64,000 nucleotides of DNA from Bacteroides sp. (GTDB taxonomy: Bacteria > Bacteroidota > Bacteroidia > Bacteroidales > Bacteroidaceae). Shown piece after piece: positions 44,159 through 52,153 of the stretch. The notes beneath the pieces are model-generated. The model did no database searches. It had not been told where the DNA came from and saw only the letters and a list, made by a program, of their open reading frames with translations. Within the stretch, counting starts at the first letter, position 1; every line of letters begins with the position of its first letter. The stretch lies in the NCBI GenBank assembly GCA_022648295.1, contig JALCME010000003.1, positions 62,001 through 126,000 on the forward strand. Direction: 5' to 3'. The position numbers and the translations under genes are program-made.

Positions 44159-44770
44159 ATGGCAATAGAGTATGATTTTAGAAGAAAGCCGAATCCGAAG
44201 GGAGACGACGAGTTACAACCCTTGTATCCGCGCATCGTGAGCAAGGGCACAATTACTACCGCACAGTTAGTTCGGGATATTTCCAGAATGTCTACTTTTA
44301 CTCCCGGAGACATAGAGGGGCTGCTAACAGCTTTTGAGGAACGGATATCTTATTATATATCGGAGGGGCATCATGTGCAGCTGGGCGATATGGGCTATTT
44401 TTCGGCAGGTTTGGAAGCCCGTCCGGTAAACGACCCGAAAGAGATTCATGCGCAAAGCATTTCCTTTGGGAAAGTTCATTTCCGGGTATCTCCCGGTTTT
44501 CGCAGGCAGTGCGGTGGCGAGGTGGAACGTGCGCGTTATGGCTTTCAGCAGAGTGCAGAGTTGAGTGGTGCGGAACGTTACCGTCGGTTACAGGTTTATT
44601 TTAAGACCCATCCGCTGATTACCCGCAAAGAATACGGTACTTTGACGGGACTTTTGAAGAATAAAGCGTTAAATGACCTCAATCTATTAGTAGAAAAGGG
44701 CTATTTGTACACAAACGGGCGTGGATCGCATAAAGTCTATTTACGTGCTGTTAATGAGGATGTTAAGTAG
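44159..44770 (+). CDS. HU-related DNA-binding protein with C-terminal winged-helix-like extension
   Basis: A 203-residue protein. The HU-like domain (about 25-120) shows TITTAQLVRDISRMSTFTPGDIEGLLTAFEERISYYISEGHHVQLGDMGYFS and VHFRVSPGFR, the pattern of the HU-related family of Bacteroidetes. The extra C-terminal 65 residues (YRRLQVYFKTHPLITRKEYGTL through VEKGYLYTNGRGSHKVYLRA) look like a winged helix-turn-helix. Classical HU is about 90 residues, so this is a specialised DNA-binding protein. It follows the palindrome array and is divergent from the VirE-type gene. Inference: it binds the array and helps open or regulate it. Confidence 0.85.
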   Translation: MAIEYDFRRKPNPKGDDELQPLYPRIVSKGTITTAQLVRDISRMSTFTPGDIEGLLTAFEERISYYISEGHHVQLGDMGYFSAGLEARPVNDPKEIHAQSISFGKVHFRVSPGFRRQCGGEVERARYGFQQSAELSGAERYRRLQVYFKTHPLITRKEYGTLTGLLKNKALNDLNLLVEKGYLYTNGRGSHKVYLRAVNEDVK

Positions 44771-44798
44771 ATATTTTGTAAATATATACAAAAAAAAG

Positions 44799-44900
44799 AG
44801 TGACGGAAAAGAGTTTTCCGTCACTTGTCGTCACGCTTGCCGTCACTCAATAACATGCTGATCTACATTGTGTTACTTCAACGAGTGATGAAGTGACGAC
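44799..44900. repeat. GTGACG/CGTCAC repeat cluster with a 12-bp perfect hairpin
   Basis: AGTGACGGAAAA (44799-44810) and TTTTCCGTCACT (44814-44825) form a perfect 12-bp stem with a 3-nt loop, 28 bp after the HU-related stop codon. CGTCAC recurs at 44819, 44829 and 44841, and GTGACGACA at 44892-44900 is the reverse complement of 44826-44834. There is no T run, so it is not a classical terminator. It could end the HU transcript, or act as a second protein-binding array of the same element. Confidence 0.7.
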
Positions 44901-45007
44901 AATTTGTGTGAAAACTCTGGGAAAGGAGAATTTCTGGAAGAGTGAAAAGAATGCAGCAGAATAGAAAACTTACACAAGTAAAGCAAGAAAATATAAAAAA
45001 ACATTAT

Positions 45008-45015
45008 TATATTTG
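45008..45015 (+). promoter_or_regulatory. Promoter -7 element of the YD-repeat-like gene
   Basis: TATATTTG matches TAnnTTTG. The start site near 45022 excludes the upstream GTG at 44942 and supports translation from 45044 or 45059. Confidence 0.55.
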
Positions 45016-45043
45016 TGGCAATATTAAGAAAAACTATTCTTCT

Positions 45044-46612
45044 ATGGAGCACAAATGCATGCTTAAGAAAAATAAAATCAGTCTTTGCGGATTGTTGATG
45101 CTGACGTTCGCGATGCCTCTTCCGGCGAAATCTATTCCTGTTATTAAAAGTGTACGTAAGTTGATCTACGAAGCGGTGCCAAAGGACTCGACCTGGGTCA
45201 CTGGTAAAGTTGTGGATTATATCTTATTTACAAAGTATGATAGCTTAGGTCGGGAGCTTGTTGAAAATGCATTGGAACCGGATGGGAGTCCACATCATAA
45301 AGCTGTGTATTTATATGATAAGGAAGGGCGCGTTTCAAGAGATATATATGCCACCGCGCGTGAAGGGGTTAAGAAATGTTGGGTCTATCAGTATGATGAG
45401 GCGGGAAGAATGAATTGCATGGTTACGATGGACGGAAAGGAAGATACTTTGTCAGTGAGTTCGGTGCTCTATAATGAAAAAGGACTTATCGGAAAACGGC
45501 TTTTTAAAGATTATACTAATGGGACTACTATCGGAACTCAGTTGGTATATGATGATAAAGGTGTTGCGCGGAAAAAGATTCAATCCTTTCCGGGAAATCA
45601 AAAGCTTGTCACAAATGATTGGATAACAGAAGGGGATACGGCATCTTTGCAGAGGCCGGTATTTATCAGTACTTCCCGGAGACTAATTCGGCCTCTGAAC
45701 CCTGTTAAGGTCAAAAGACGGGTGACGGAAGTGGACGGGTTCGGCAATTGGACGGAAATGATTCAATATACTTCTGATAGCATAACCCCGGAATATATTA
45801 TCAAGCGTGACATAGTATATGCCGGTATGGATAATGATTGGGATAAGATGCATCTGCATGGTAAAGTAAAACGATTACGCCAATCTTCCTATATCGCCAT
45901 ACCAAAGGGACCGCAGGCTGTTGATAAAGGAAAAAAGAAAGGTTTGTTCTTTGTGTACGGGTATGATGATAAGGGAAGAAAGACAGAAGAGGAGACTTTT
46001 TCGGATACAGGAGTACCCATGGGAAAGATTCGCTATGAATATGGCGGAGACGGGACTTTGCAAAAAGAAGTGCATCAATCTCCGGCGGGAGTAGTGGAGA
46101 AGTGCATGGATTACCGCTACGGAGGAGGAAGAAGACTCAGAGCATGTTCCATATCCGATGGGAAGGGAGATGTTCAGGGAGTGATGACCTATCGCTATGA
46201 TGTGGAAGATAATCGTGTTGGGGAACTTGGTTATCGAAGTGACGGAACAAAGTACAAGGATATTCGTTATAAATATGACTCTTACGGACACGCCATAGAA
46301 AAGGATGTGATCTTGCAGCCTGAAAGTGAAGCGAAGGAGTACCCTTTCCGTTGTTCCTGGAATTTTCAGGGGCGGTTATTAGCTAAACAGATTTTGTTGC
46401 TTCCGGGAGTTGGACGCGATAATTATACTTATCGCTACAATCCCGTAGGTCAGGTGATTTCGGGTACGGAGCAGCTTGACGGACAGCCGGAAGTGAAGTA
46501 TGTGTATAAATTCTTTAAGGACGATAAAGGGAATTGGAAGATACGCATTAAGTATGTAGGTGATGTTCCCGTGCTATACGAAGAGCGTGAATATACTTAT
46601 TATAATGACTAA
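45044..46612 (+). CDS. Secreted YD-repeat-like (RHS-type) protein
   Basis: The start is placed at the ATG at 45044; 45059 is an equally plausible in-frame ATG, and both keep the signal peptide (KKNKISLCGLLMLTFAMPLPAKS). The product is about 522 residues. The body is built of degenerate YD-type repeats, with repeated Y-x-Y-D or Y-D-x-x-G-R segments: YDSLGRELVE, YDKEGRVSRD, YDEAGRMNCM, YDDKGRKTEE, YKYDSYGHAIEKD, YRYNPVGQVISG. Such repeats form beta-strand shells in RHS and teneurin proteins. There is no toxin-like C-terminus and the protein is far shorter than true RHS proteins. A small envelope or periplasmic structural role is likely. The PaaI-type gene follows after 20 bp. Confidence 0.72.
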   Translation: MEHKCMLKKNKISLCGLLMLTFAMPLPAKSIPVIKSVRKLIYEAVPKDSTWVTGKVVDYILFTKYDSLGRELVENALEPDGSPHHKAVYLYDKEGRVSRDIYATAREGVKKCWVYQYDEAGRMNCMVTMDGKEDTLSVSSVLYNEKGLIGKRLFKDYTNGTTIGTQLVYDDKGVARKKIQSFPGNQKLVTNDWITEGDTASLQRPVFISTSRRLIRPLNPVKVKRRVTEVDGFGNWTEMIQYTSDSITPEYIIKRDIVYAGMDNDWDKMHLHGKVKRLRQSSYIAIPKGPQAVDKGKKKGLFFVYGYDDKGRKTEEETFSDTGVPMGKIRYEYGGDGTLQKEVHQSPAGVVEKCMDYRYGGGRRLRACSISDGKGDVQGVMTYRYDVEDNRVGELGYRSDGTKYKDIRYKYDSYGHAIEKDVILQPESEAKEYPFRCSWNFQGRLLAKQILLLPGVGRDNYTYRYNPVGQVISGTEQLDGQPEVKYVYKFFKDDKGNWKIRIKYVGDVPVLYEEREYTYYND

Positions 46613-46632
46613 GAGATTAAAATAAAAGCAAG

Positions 46633-47124
46633 ATGAAGAAAATCATTAATCCGTGGAAGGAAGTAGAAGGGTATAACTGTTTCGGATGCTCTCCGCATAA
46701 CACGTTTGGTGTTAAAATGGAGTTTTACGAAGATGGAGATGAAATTGTGAGCATTTGGAAGCCACGTCCTGAGTTTCAGGGATGGTTCAATACGCTGCAC
46801 GGTGGTATACAGTCGGTTTTGCTGGATGAAATCTGCGCATGGGTGGTGCTTCGCAAATTGCAGACCGCCGGGGTGACGTCGAAGATGGAGACACGTTTCC
46901 GCAAGCCTGTTTCTACTAATGATTCCCATATTATGTTGCGGGCCTCCATGCGTGAGCAACGGCGGAATGTCGTGACACTTGAAGCACGAATTTATAACGA
47001 AAAGAATGAATTGTGCACCGAAGCGGTTTGTACCTACTTCACATTTTCTCGTGAGAAATCTGCGGAAGAACTGGCTTTTCATCATTGCGATGTGGAGTCG
47101 GAGGAAGTACTTCCACTGATTTGA
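46633..47124 (+). CDS. PaaI-family hotdog thioesterase
   Basis: A 163-residue protein with a single hotdog fold (about 20-140). The signature is PEFQGWFNTLHGGIQSVLLDEICAWVV, with the conserved HGG and the Asp of LLDE expected to act in hydrolysis. A cysteine pair in YNCFGCSPHNTFG near the N-terminus is typical of the 4HBT subgroup found in Bacteroides. It probably hydrolyses an acyl-CoA or acyl-ACP thioester, with unknown substrate. It follows the YD-repeat-like gene by 20 bp and may share its transcript. Confidence 0.85.
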   Translation: MKKIINPWKEVEGYNCFGCSPHNTFGVKMEFYEDGDEIVSIWKPRPEFQGWFNTLHGGIQSVLLDEICAWVVLRKLQTAGVTSKMETRFRKPVSTNDSHIMLRASMREQRRNVVTLEARIYNEKNELCTEAVCTYFTFSREKSAEELAFHHCDVESEEVLPLI

Positions 47125-47180
47125 TTGATTGAATAAGAAAATTGAATTTGAAAGAAAAACCAAAGTTTTTGTGATAAATC

Positions 47181-47212
47181 TTTGGCTGTTTAAAATGGAA
47201 AGTTTATTTTTG
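47181..47212 (+). promoter_or_regulatory. Promoter of the his operon
   Basis: A -33 TTTG (47181-47184), a 20-bp spacer and a -7 TATTTTTG (47205-47212) match the Bacteroides consensus. Transcription would start near 47219, 17 nt before the leader peptide. Confidence 0.8.
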
Positions 47213-47235
47213 TCGCATAAACGAGCGAAAAGAGT

Positions 47236-47283
47236 ATGAAGAATATCGTTGCACATCACCATCATCATTATCCTGGCGAATAA
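47236..47283 (+). CDS. hisL: Histidine operon leader peptide
   Basis: A 15-codon open frame, MKNIVAHHHHHYPGE, contains five consecutive His codons. It follows the promoter at once and is followed by a terminator hairpin and then hisGDCB. This is the classical layout of histidine attenuation: when charged His-tRNA is scarce, the ribosome stalls on the His run and the terminator does not form. The competing antiterminator fold was not resolved by eye. Confidence 0.9.
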   Translation: MKNIVAHHHHHYPGE

Positions 47284-47328
47284 TCGGTAGGCGTATGGTT
47301 GTGTGTGAATAACGAAGCGACATAAATG

Positions 47329-47364
47329 ACGAGGCTTGCCGAATTGCGGTGAGCCTCGTTTTTT
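47329..47364 (+). terminator. Attenuator terminator of the his operon
   Basis: ACGAGGCT (47329-47336) pairs with AGCCTCGT (47352-47359), with inner GCCG/CGGT pairing, and a T run to 47364. It lies 45 nt after the leader peptide stop and 112 nt before hisG. The stretch 47365-47476 shows nothing else. Confidence 0.85.
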
Positions 47365-47476
47365 GTTGTTATACGTTTGCTGTGATAGGATCTTCTGTAA
47401 GTCTCGAAATTGCGGGCAATTATTGAGCACTGAATCACGTTTGAAATGAAATTATAAATAATAGTAAGATAGAATT

Positions 47477-48328
47477 ATGTTAAGAATTGCAGTACAAGCA
47501 AAAGGTCGTCTATATGAGGAGACCATGGCACTTCTGGAAGAGTCGGATATCAAGTTAAACGCAATGAAGCGTACATTGTTGGTGAAATCATCCAACTTTC
47601 CTGTGGAAGTTTTGTTTTTAAGGGACGATGATATACCGCAAACCGTGGCTACGGGCGTTGCTGACTTGGGTATTGTTGGAGAGAACGAATTTGTGGAGCG
47701 TAAAGAGAACGCAGAGATTATACAACGGTTGGGATTCAGCAAATGCCGTCTGTCACTGGCCATGCCGAAAGATATTGAATATCCCGGTGTGAAATGGTTT
47801 GAAGGGAAGAAAATTGCAACTTCTTATCCGGGCATTCTTTCTGACTATTTGAAGAAGCAGGGAGTGAATGCCGAGATACATGTCATTACCGGTTCGGTGG
47901 AAGTTTCACCGGGTATTGGCTTGGCGGATGCCATTTTCGATATCGTTAGTTCGGGATCGACCTTGGTGAGCAACCGGTTGAAGGAAGTGGAAGTGGTGAT
48001 GAAGTCCGAAGCCTTATTGATAGGCTATAAGAAAATGGATCCGGAGAAGCGCGAGGTTTTGGAAGAGCTTTTGTTCCGCATTAATGCTGTAAAGGCTGCT
48101 GAAGATAAGAAATACGTCTTGATGAATGCGCCGAAAGATCATTTGGAAGAGATTATTGCGGTACTTCCGGGCATGAAGAGTCCGACGGTGATGCCATTGG
48201 CTCAGGAGGGATGGTGCTCCGTTCATACGGTGTTGGATGAAAAACGCTTCTGGGAGATAATCGGTAAGTTAAAATCACTCGGGGCCGAAGGTATTCTGGT
48301 ATTGCCTATTGAGAAGATGATTCTATAA
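47477..48328 (+). CDS. hisG: ATP phosphoribosyltransferase, long form
   Basis: A 283-residue enzyme for the first step of histidine synthesis (ATP plus PRPP). This is the long HisG form that needs no HisZ: a two-lobed catalytic part (MLRIAVQAKGRLYEETMALLEESDI, GIVGENEF, and the PRPP loop DAIFDIVSSGSTL near 160), plus a C-terminal regulatory ACT-like domain (about 205-283) that gives feedback inhibition by histidine. It is the first structural gene after the attenuator, with hisD 119 bp downstream. Confidence 0.96.
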   Translation: MLRIAVQAKGRLYEETMALLEESDIKLNAMKRTLLVKSSNFPVEVLFLRDDDIPQTVATGVADLGIVGENEFVERKENAEIIQRLGFSKCRLSLAMPKDIEYPGVKWFEGKKIATSYPGILSDYLKKQGVNAEIHVITGSVEVSPGIGLADAIFDIVSSGSTLVSNRLKEVEVVMKSEALLIGYKKMDPEKREVLEELLFRINAVKAAEDKKYVLMNAPKDHLEEIIAVLPGMKSPTVMPLAQEGWCSVHTVLDEKRFWEIIGKLKSLGAEGILVLPIEKMIL

Positions 48329-48447
48329 GCTGAACTCTCTCGTAGCGTGACTGTACCTTCTTTTTCTTCGTAGAGCAACGCGGGTTTGGTCGTAGAGGTG
48401 AAATTTGAGCATTGAGAAATAATAGATAAAGCATAGTATATAAAGAT

Positions 48448-49728
48448 ATGATCTTAATTAATTATCCGAATCGGGCGGAGTGGGTTGAATTATTGAAGCG
48501 TCCGGTGATGAATACGGAAAGCTTGTTCGATACGGTGAGGGACATCATCGACCGGGTAAAAGCGGAAGGTGACCGTGCGGTGTTGGAGATGGAAGAGAAG
48601 TTTGATAAGGTTGCTCTTTCTTCTTTGGTTGTGACGGAAGAAGAGTTGGCTGAAGCCGACGGGCTGATAGAAGAAGAGTTGAAAGCTGCTATCCGACTGG
48701 CTAAGCAAAACATAGAAACTTTTCACCGCGCCCAACGTTTTGAAAGCCATAAGGTGGAAACCGTACCCGGAGTAACCTGCTGGCAGAAAGCTGTTGGCAT
48801 AGAGAAGGTGGGGCTGTATATTCCCGGTGGAACGGCACCGTTGTTTTCTACCGTACTGATGTTGGCCGTGCCGGCGCAGATAGCCGGTTGTAAGGAAGTG
48901 GTGCTTTGCACTCCTCCTGCGCGGAATGGGAAAGTACATCCGGCGGTGTTGTTTGCAGCTAAAGTGGCCGGAGTAAAACGGATATTTAAAGCCGGCGGGG
49001 TGCAGGCCATTGCAGCAATGGCTTACGGAACGGAAAGCGTGCCTAAGGTGTATAAGATATTTGGTCCGGGAAATCAATACGTCACGGCAGCCAAACAATT
49101 GGTTAGTTTGCGCGATGTGGCTATTGACATGCCGGCAGGTCCATCCGAAGTGGAAGTTTTGGCGGACAGTACGGCTAATCCCGTTTTTGTTGCTGCGGAC
49201 TTATTAAGTCAGGCGGAACACGGAGTGGATAGCCAGGCCATACTGATCACTACTTCGGAGAGTTTGCAACAGGCTGTGAAAAAAGAGGTGGAGCGCCAGT
49301 TGGCTGTTTTGCCCCGTAAGGAAATAGCAGCGAAGTCTCTGGCCAACAGCAAGCTCATTGTAGTGAAAGATATGGAAGAAGCCATTGAACTGACCAATGA
49401 GTATGCGCCGGAACATCTCATAGTAGAAACACAGAACTATATGGATGTTGCTGCACAGGTAGTCAATGCTGGTTCTGTCTTTTTGGGAGTTTACTCTCCC
49501 GAAAGTGCGGGAGATTATGCATCGGGTACCAACCATACTTTACCGACCAACGGTTATGCGAAAGCCTATAGCGGAGTGAGCCTTGACAGCTTCATCCGTA
49601 AAATCACCTTTCAGGAGATCAATCGGGAAGGTATCAATACAATTGGTCCGGCCATTGAGGTGATGGCAGCCAATGAACATTTGGATGCGCATAAAAATGC
49701 AGTCACTGTTCGTTTGAAAACATTGTAA
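48448..49728 (+). CDS. hisD: Histidinol dehydrogenase
   Basis: A 426-residue enzyme that oxidises histidinol to histidine in two NAD-dependent steps. Conserved stretches are GLYIPGGTAPLFSTVLMLAVPAQIAGC, KAGGVQAIAAMAYGTESVPKV, DMPAGPSEVEVLAD, LLSQAEHGVDSQAILIT, NEYAPEHL and the SAGDYASGTNHTLPT motif. The zinc- and substrate-binding Gln, His and Asp residues lie in the last five of these. It is the second structural gene of the operon, 17 bp before hisC. Confidence 0.97.
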   Translation: MILINYPNRAEWVELLKRPVMNTESLFDTVRDIIDRVKAEGDRAVLEMEEKFDKVALSSLVVTEEELAEADGLIEEELKAAIRLAKQNIETFHRAQRFESHKVETVPGVTCWQKAVGIEKVGLYIPGGTAPLFSTVLMLAVPAQIAGCKEVVLCTPPARNGKVHPAVLFAAKVAGVKRIFKAGGVQAIAAMAYGTESVPKVYKIFGPGNQYVTAAKQLVSLRDVAIDMPAGPSEVEVLADSTANPVFVAADLLSQAEHGVDSQAILITTSESLQQAVKKEVERQLAVLPRKEIAAKSLANSKLIVVKDMEEAIELTNEYAPEHLIVETQNYMDVAAQVVNAGSVFLGVYSPESAGDYASGTNHTLPTNGYAKAYSGVSLDSFIRKITFQEINREGINTIGPAIEVMAANEHLDAHKNAVTVRLKTL

Positions 49729-49745
49729 ATTAGAATTAGAAAAAT

Positions 49746-50792
49746 ATGAAAACATTGCAGGAACTAACCCGTCCGAATATATGGAATCTGAAACCCTATT
49801 CTTCAGCGCGCAGCGAATATAAGGGAGTCACCGCTTCCGTTTTTCTTGATGCGAATGAGAATCCGTATAATATGCCGAACAATCGCTATCCCGACCCTAT
49901 GCAGTGGGAAGTGAAAATCGCCATATCGAGAATTAAGAAGGTTGCTCCCGAGCATATTTTTTTGGGTAATGGTAGCGATGAGGCTATTGACTTGGTTTAT
50001 CGTGCGTTTTGCGAACCGGGTAGAGACAATGTGGTGGCTATTGATCCTACTTATGGGATGTATCAGGTTTGTGCGGATGTGAACAATGTGGCTTACCGGA
50101 AAGTGTTGCTTGACGAGGATTTTCAGTTCTCTGCGGACCGCTTGTTGGAGGCTGCTGACGAGCAGACAAAACTAATATTTCTGTGCTCACCGAATAATCC
50201 TACGGGAAATGATTTAAACCGAGCGGAGATCGTAAAACTATTGACAGCATTTAGCGGACTGGTTATTGTGGATGAAGCTTACAATGACTTTTCCGAGATG
50301 CCATCTCTTTTGGCTGATCTGGATAAATATCCTAATCTGATTGTTTTCCAGACCTTTTCAAAAGCATGGGGATGTGCCGCCATTCGTCTGGGTATGGCTT
50401 TTGCCTCTACCGAGATTATTGGCATTCTGAGTAAAATAAAGTATCCGTATAACATCAATCTCCTGACTCAAAAGCAGGCTATGGAAATGCTTCGTAAATA
50501 TTATGAAATAGAACGTTGGGTGAAAACGCTAAAAACCGAACGGGAGGAACTTATGAAGAAATTCTCCAAACTTTCGTGTACGGTGAAAGTCTTTCCGTCC
50601 GATGCCAATTTCTTTCTGGCACGGGTGACGGATGCGGTAGCCATATACAACTACTTGGTTGGTGAAGGCATCATTGTCCGTAATCGTAATTCCATTTCTC
50701 TTTGCGGAAACTGCCTGCGTGTAACTGTGGGTACGCGGATGGAAAACGATAAACTGATAGAAGCGTTACAGCAGTACAATAAGCAAGTGTGA
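49746..50792 (+). CDS. hisC: Histidinol-phosphate aminotransferase
   Basis: A 348-residue fold-type I PLP enzyme. Substrate and PLP contacts are visible in [35 protein letters not shown] and [10 protein letters not shown]. The PLP lysine is in [15 protein letters not shown] and the phosphate-binding Arg lies near the C-terminus (CLRVTVGT). It transfers an amino group from glutamate to imidazole-acetol phosphate. It is in the his operon between hisD and hisB. Confidence 0.96.
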   Translation: MKTLQELTRPNIWNLKPYSSARSEYKGVTASVFLDANENPYNMPNNRYPDPMQWEVKIAISRIKKVAPEHIFLGNGSDEAIDLVYRAFCEPGRDNVVAIDPTYGMYQVCADVNNVAYRKVLLDEDFQFSADRLLEAADEQTKLIFLCSPNNPTGNDLNRAEIVKLLTAFSGLVIVDEAYNDFSEMPSLLADLDKYPNLIVFQTFSKAWGCAAIRLGMAFASTEIIGILSKIKYPYNINLLTQKQAMEMLRKYYEIERWVKTLKTEREELMKKFSKLSCTVKVFPSDANFFLARVTDAVAIYNYLVGEGIIVRNRNSISLCGNCLRVTVGTRMENDKLIEALQQYNKQV

Positions 50793-50873
50793 AGTTCCGC
50801 CGTAACCATAAGCAGAAGGGAGAATCTGGAATAAAAGGGAATCTTTAAAGAAATAATCTTAAAGTAGAATTTT

Positions 50874-52034
50874 GTGAAGAAGAAAGTATTGTTTATAGAC
50901 CGTGACGGGACGATTGTGATAGAACCGCCTGTCGATTACCAGTTGGACTCCTTGGAAAAATTGGAGTTCTATCCTAAAGTGATGCGTAACCTTGGATTTA
51001 TCCGCAGTAAGCTGGACTTTGAATTTGTGATGGTGACTAATCAGGATGGTTTGGGAACGTCTTCTTTTCCCGAAGAAACCTTCTGGCCCGCTCATAATCT
51101 GGTTATGAAAACATTGGAAGGAGAGGGCATTACTTTTGATGAGATTTGCATTGATCGCAGCATGCCTTCCGATAATGCACCCACCCGCAAGCCGCGTACA
51201 GGCATGTTGGAGAAATACCTCAATAATCCCGATTATGATTTAGCCGGTAGTTTTGTGATTGGTGACCGCATTACAGATGTGAAGTTGGCGAAGAACCTTG
51301 GATGCAAAGCTATTCTGCTGCAAAAAGATACTGCAATTCTGAAAGAGGAAACTGCGTCGATACAGCAGAGTGGGGAAGCTGCTTCCGGTCTGGAAGACGT
51401 ATGTGTATTTGCTACGGCCGATTGGGACAGGATAGCCGAATTTCTTTTTGCCGGTGAGCGGAAAGCTGAAGTACGACGTACCACCAAGGAGACAGATATT
51501 TATGTCTCTTTGAATCTGGATGGTAACGGCACATGCGATATTCATACGGGACTGGGATTCTTCGATCACATGCTGGAACAAATAGGCAAGCATGGAGGGT
51601 TTGACCTGACCATCCGGGTGAAAGGTGATTTGGAAGTGGATGAACACCATACCATAGAAGATACTGCGATTGCTCTGGGGGAATGTATTTATCAGGCATT
51701 AGGCAATAAGCGTGGAATTGAGCGTTATGGCTATTGCTTACCGATGGATGACTGCCTTTGCCAGGTCTGCCTTGATTTTGGCGGACGTGCATGGTTGGTG
51801 TGGGATGCAGAGTTTAAACGTGAAAAGATAGGGGAGATGCCTACCGAAATGTTCCTGCATTTCTTTAAATCACTGAGCGATGCGGCTAAAATGAACCTGA
51901 ACATCAAAGCCGAAGGACAGAACGAGCATCATAAGATAGAAGGTATTTTTAAGGCCCTTGCCCGTGCATTGAAAATGGCGGTGAAGCGTGATATTTATCA
52001 TTTTGAGCTTCCGAGCAGCAAAGGAGTCCTATAA
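50874..52034 (+). CDS. hisB: Bifunctional histidinol-phosphatase / imidazoleglycerol-phosphate dehydratase, GTG start
   Basis: A 386-residue fusion. The N-terminal HAD phosphatase (about 1-165) has the nucleophile motif FIDRDGT at residues 7-13. The C-terminal IGP dehydratase (about 195-386) has [20 protein letters not shown] and [15 protein letters not shown] with the metal-binding histidines. GTG at 50874 is the only usable start, since the next ATG would remove the DxD nucleophile. It performs steps 6 and 8 of histidine synthesis. It ends the GDCB cluster; hisH, hisA, hisF and hisIE are not in the window. Confidence 0.96.
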   Translation: MKKKVLFIDRDGTIVIEPPVDYQLDSLEKLEFYPKVMRNLGFIRSKLDFEFVMVTNQDGLGTSSFPEETFWPAHNLVMKTLEGEGITFDEICIDRSMPSDNAPTRKPRTGMLEKYLNNPDYDLAGSFVIGDRITDVKLAKNLGCKAILLQKDTAILKEETASIQQSGEAASGLEDVCVFATADWDRIAEFLFAGERKAEVRRTTKETDIYVSLNLDGNGTCDIHTGLGFFDHMLEQIGKHGGFDLTIRVKGDLEVDEHHTIEDTAIALGECIYQALGNKRGIERYGYCLPMDDCLCQVCLDFGGRAWLVWDAEFKREKIGEMPTEMFLHFFKSLSDAAKMNLNIKAEGQNEHHKIEGIFKALARALKMAVKRDIYHFELPSSKGVL

Positions 52035-52054
52035 AGTTTTGTTCACTATTGGAC

Positions 52055-52084
52055 AGGAAAGTGTCCGCTTTCGAACACTTTCCT
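52055..52084. promoter_or_regulatory. Palindromic activator site upstream of the sigma-54 promoter
   Basis: AGGAAAGTGT (52055-52064) and ACACTTTCCT (52075-52084) are perfect inverted decamers with a 10-bp spacer. The centre can also be read as GTGTCCG-N4-CGAACAC. It ends 23 bp before the -24 box. It could also form a hisB terminator hairpin, but no T run follows. Inference: binding site for the NtrC-family activator encoded at 53699. Confidence 0.65.
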
Positions 52085-52107
52085 GCGTTTGGAGCTATCT
52101 GTGGCCC

Positions 52108-52123
52108 TTGGCATACTCTTTGC
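52108..52123 (+). promoter_or_regulatory. Sigma-54 (-24/-12) promoter of the tolC-type gene
   Basis: TTGGCAT-N5-TTGC closely matches the consensus YTGGCAC-N5-TTGC. The invariant GG is at 52110-52111, and the GC at 52122-52123, with the required 10 bp between. Transcription should start near 52136, 18 nt before the ATG. Confidence 0.82.
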
Positions 52124-52153
52124 CTTTCTGTTTACAACTATTTTTAGGTAAAC

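Noticed and set aside
46609..47430. 273-codon minus-strand open frame
   Set aside because: It runs antisense across the PaaI-type gene and the his leader and has no family-like sequence.
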